From: Akkermansiaceae bacterium | GTDB taxonomy: Bacteria; Verrucomicrobiota; Verrucomicrobiia; Verrucomicrobiales; Akkermansiaceae | Assembly (NCBI GenBank): GCA_023301545.1 | Contig: JALZUI010000019.1 | Span: 1 to 6,390 of the forward strand | DNA length: 6,390 nucleotides | Direction of reading: 5' to 3' | Shown: positions 6,073 to 6,390 of the stretch, piece by piece | Layout of the letters: each line of letters begins with the position of its first letter | Numbering within the stretch: position 1 is the first letter of the stretch | Notes under the pieces: model-generated | Database searches by the model: none | Told to the model about the DNA's origin: nothing | What the model saw: only the letters and a program-made list of their open reading frames with translations | Program-made: the position numbers and the translations under genes

Positions 6073-6390
6073 TAAAACATCTATGATGAAATTCATCTTA
6101 TCCTTTATCATTACTTTGGCTGTTGGAATCCTCCTAGGACGCTCCTGGGGAGTAAAGCAAACCCAAGCCCTCTCCGAGCAAGCACCTGCCCGTGTTTCCT
6201 CTCAGAAGTCAGATACGCGCACCGCTCTAACATCCCAAGAATCCAAGCTCGCGCAGATCGGCCGCAAAATCCAAGCGCAGGGGTTTAATACCAACGGGGT
6301 CTTTGGAAAACTCGCTACCCAACTAGAACGCTACCAAAAGTTGGACGACGCTGGCTTTGAGGCAGAAGTCGCAAACGTGCAAGCCCTCCC
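6068..6390 (+). CDS. Membrane-anchored protein of unknown function, partial, cut by right edge
   Basis: An open frame of 107 codons begins with ATG at 6068 and runs past the right edge, so the C-terminus is missing. Residues about 8-24 (KFILSFIITLAVGILLG) form one hydrophobic segment, most likely an uncleaved anchor, followed by a polar, Gln/Ser-rich linker (29-58). Residues 59-107 look helical (SKLAQIGRKIQAQ, GKLATQLERYQKLDDAGFEAEV), perhaps the first helices of a repeat-helix protein. I recognise no family. In-frame ATG codons at residues 6 and 7 (6083, 6086) are alternative starts and would begin the protein with MKFILSF, a more usual signal-like N-terminus. No Shine-Dalgarno sequence favours any of them. 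The gap to the YcxB-like gene is 47 bases without a clear terminator, so it may belong to the same transcript. Confidence 0.7.
   Translation, partial: MVKTSMMKFILSFIITLAVGILLGRSWGVKQTQALSEQAPARVSSQKSDTRTALTSQESKLAQIGRKIQAQGFNTNGVFGKLATQLERYQKLDDAGFEAEVANVQAL

Noticed and set aside
1..6390. CTAG tetranucleotide appears often (about 28 by eye)
   Set aside because: This is near random expectation for the window; it is only notable against bacteria where CTAG is depleted, and does not mark any element.

Overview
The window reads as a bacterial chromosome segment of roughly even GC content, with eight protein-coding genes: six complete and two cut by the window edges. I see no rRNA, tRNA, CRISPR array, insertion sequence or phage gene. 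The best guess for the source is a Verrucomicrobiota-like marine or aquatic bacterium. That rests on the gene mix, the protein style and the lack of Shine-Dalgarno sequences before every start, and it is an inference, not a proven assignment.

Left part (1-1103, minus strand): a small envelope module. A cysteine-rich short protein with an N-terminal hydrophobic segment (729-1103) is followed by its own terminator (668-697). Next comes a secreted single-domain heavy-metal-associated (HMA) protein with a CxxC site (194-595). Only 4 bases later begins an exported protein (1-189, running off the left edge) that may be an outer-membrane barrel. Together they suggest extracytoplasmic handling of a thiophilic metal such as copper or mercury. 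An inverted repeat (619-640) lies just upstream of the HMA gene.

Middle part (1104-2372, plus strand): a divergent intergenic region of 156 bases carries a candidate promoter. It leads into a complete membrane fatty acid desaturase with all three histidine boxes, closed by a strong hairpin-T-tract terminator (2342-2372).

Right part (2466-6390, plus strand): pheT (phenylalanyl-tRNA synthetase beta subunit), lipB (octanoyltransferase) and a YcxB-like membrane protein lie close together in one direction and may share a transcript. A further gene with an N-terminal membrane anchor runs off the right edge. pheS is not next to pheT, and lipA is not next to lipB.

No clearly novel, complete system is visible. 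The most worthwhile lead is the minus-strand cysteine-rich/HMA/exported-protein cluster, whose third gene is truncated by the window.
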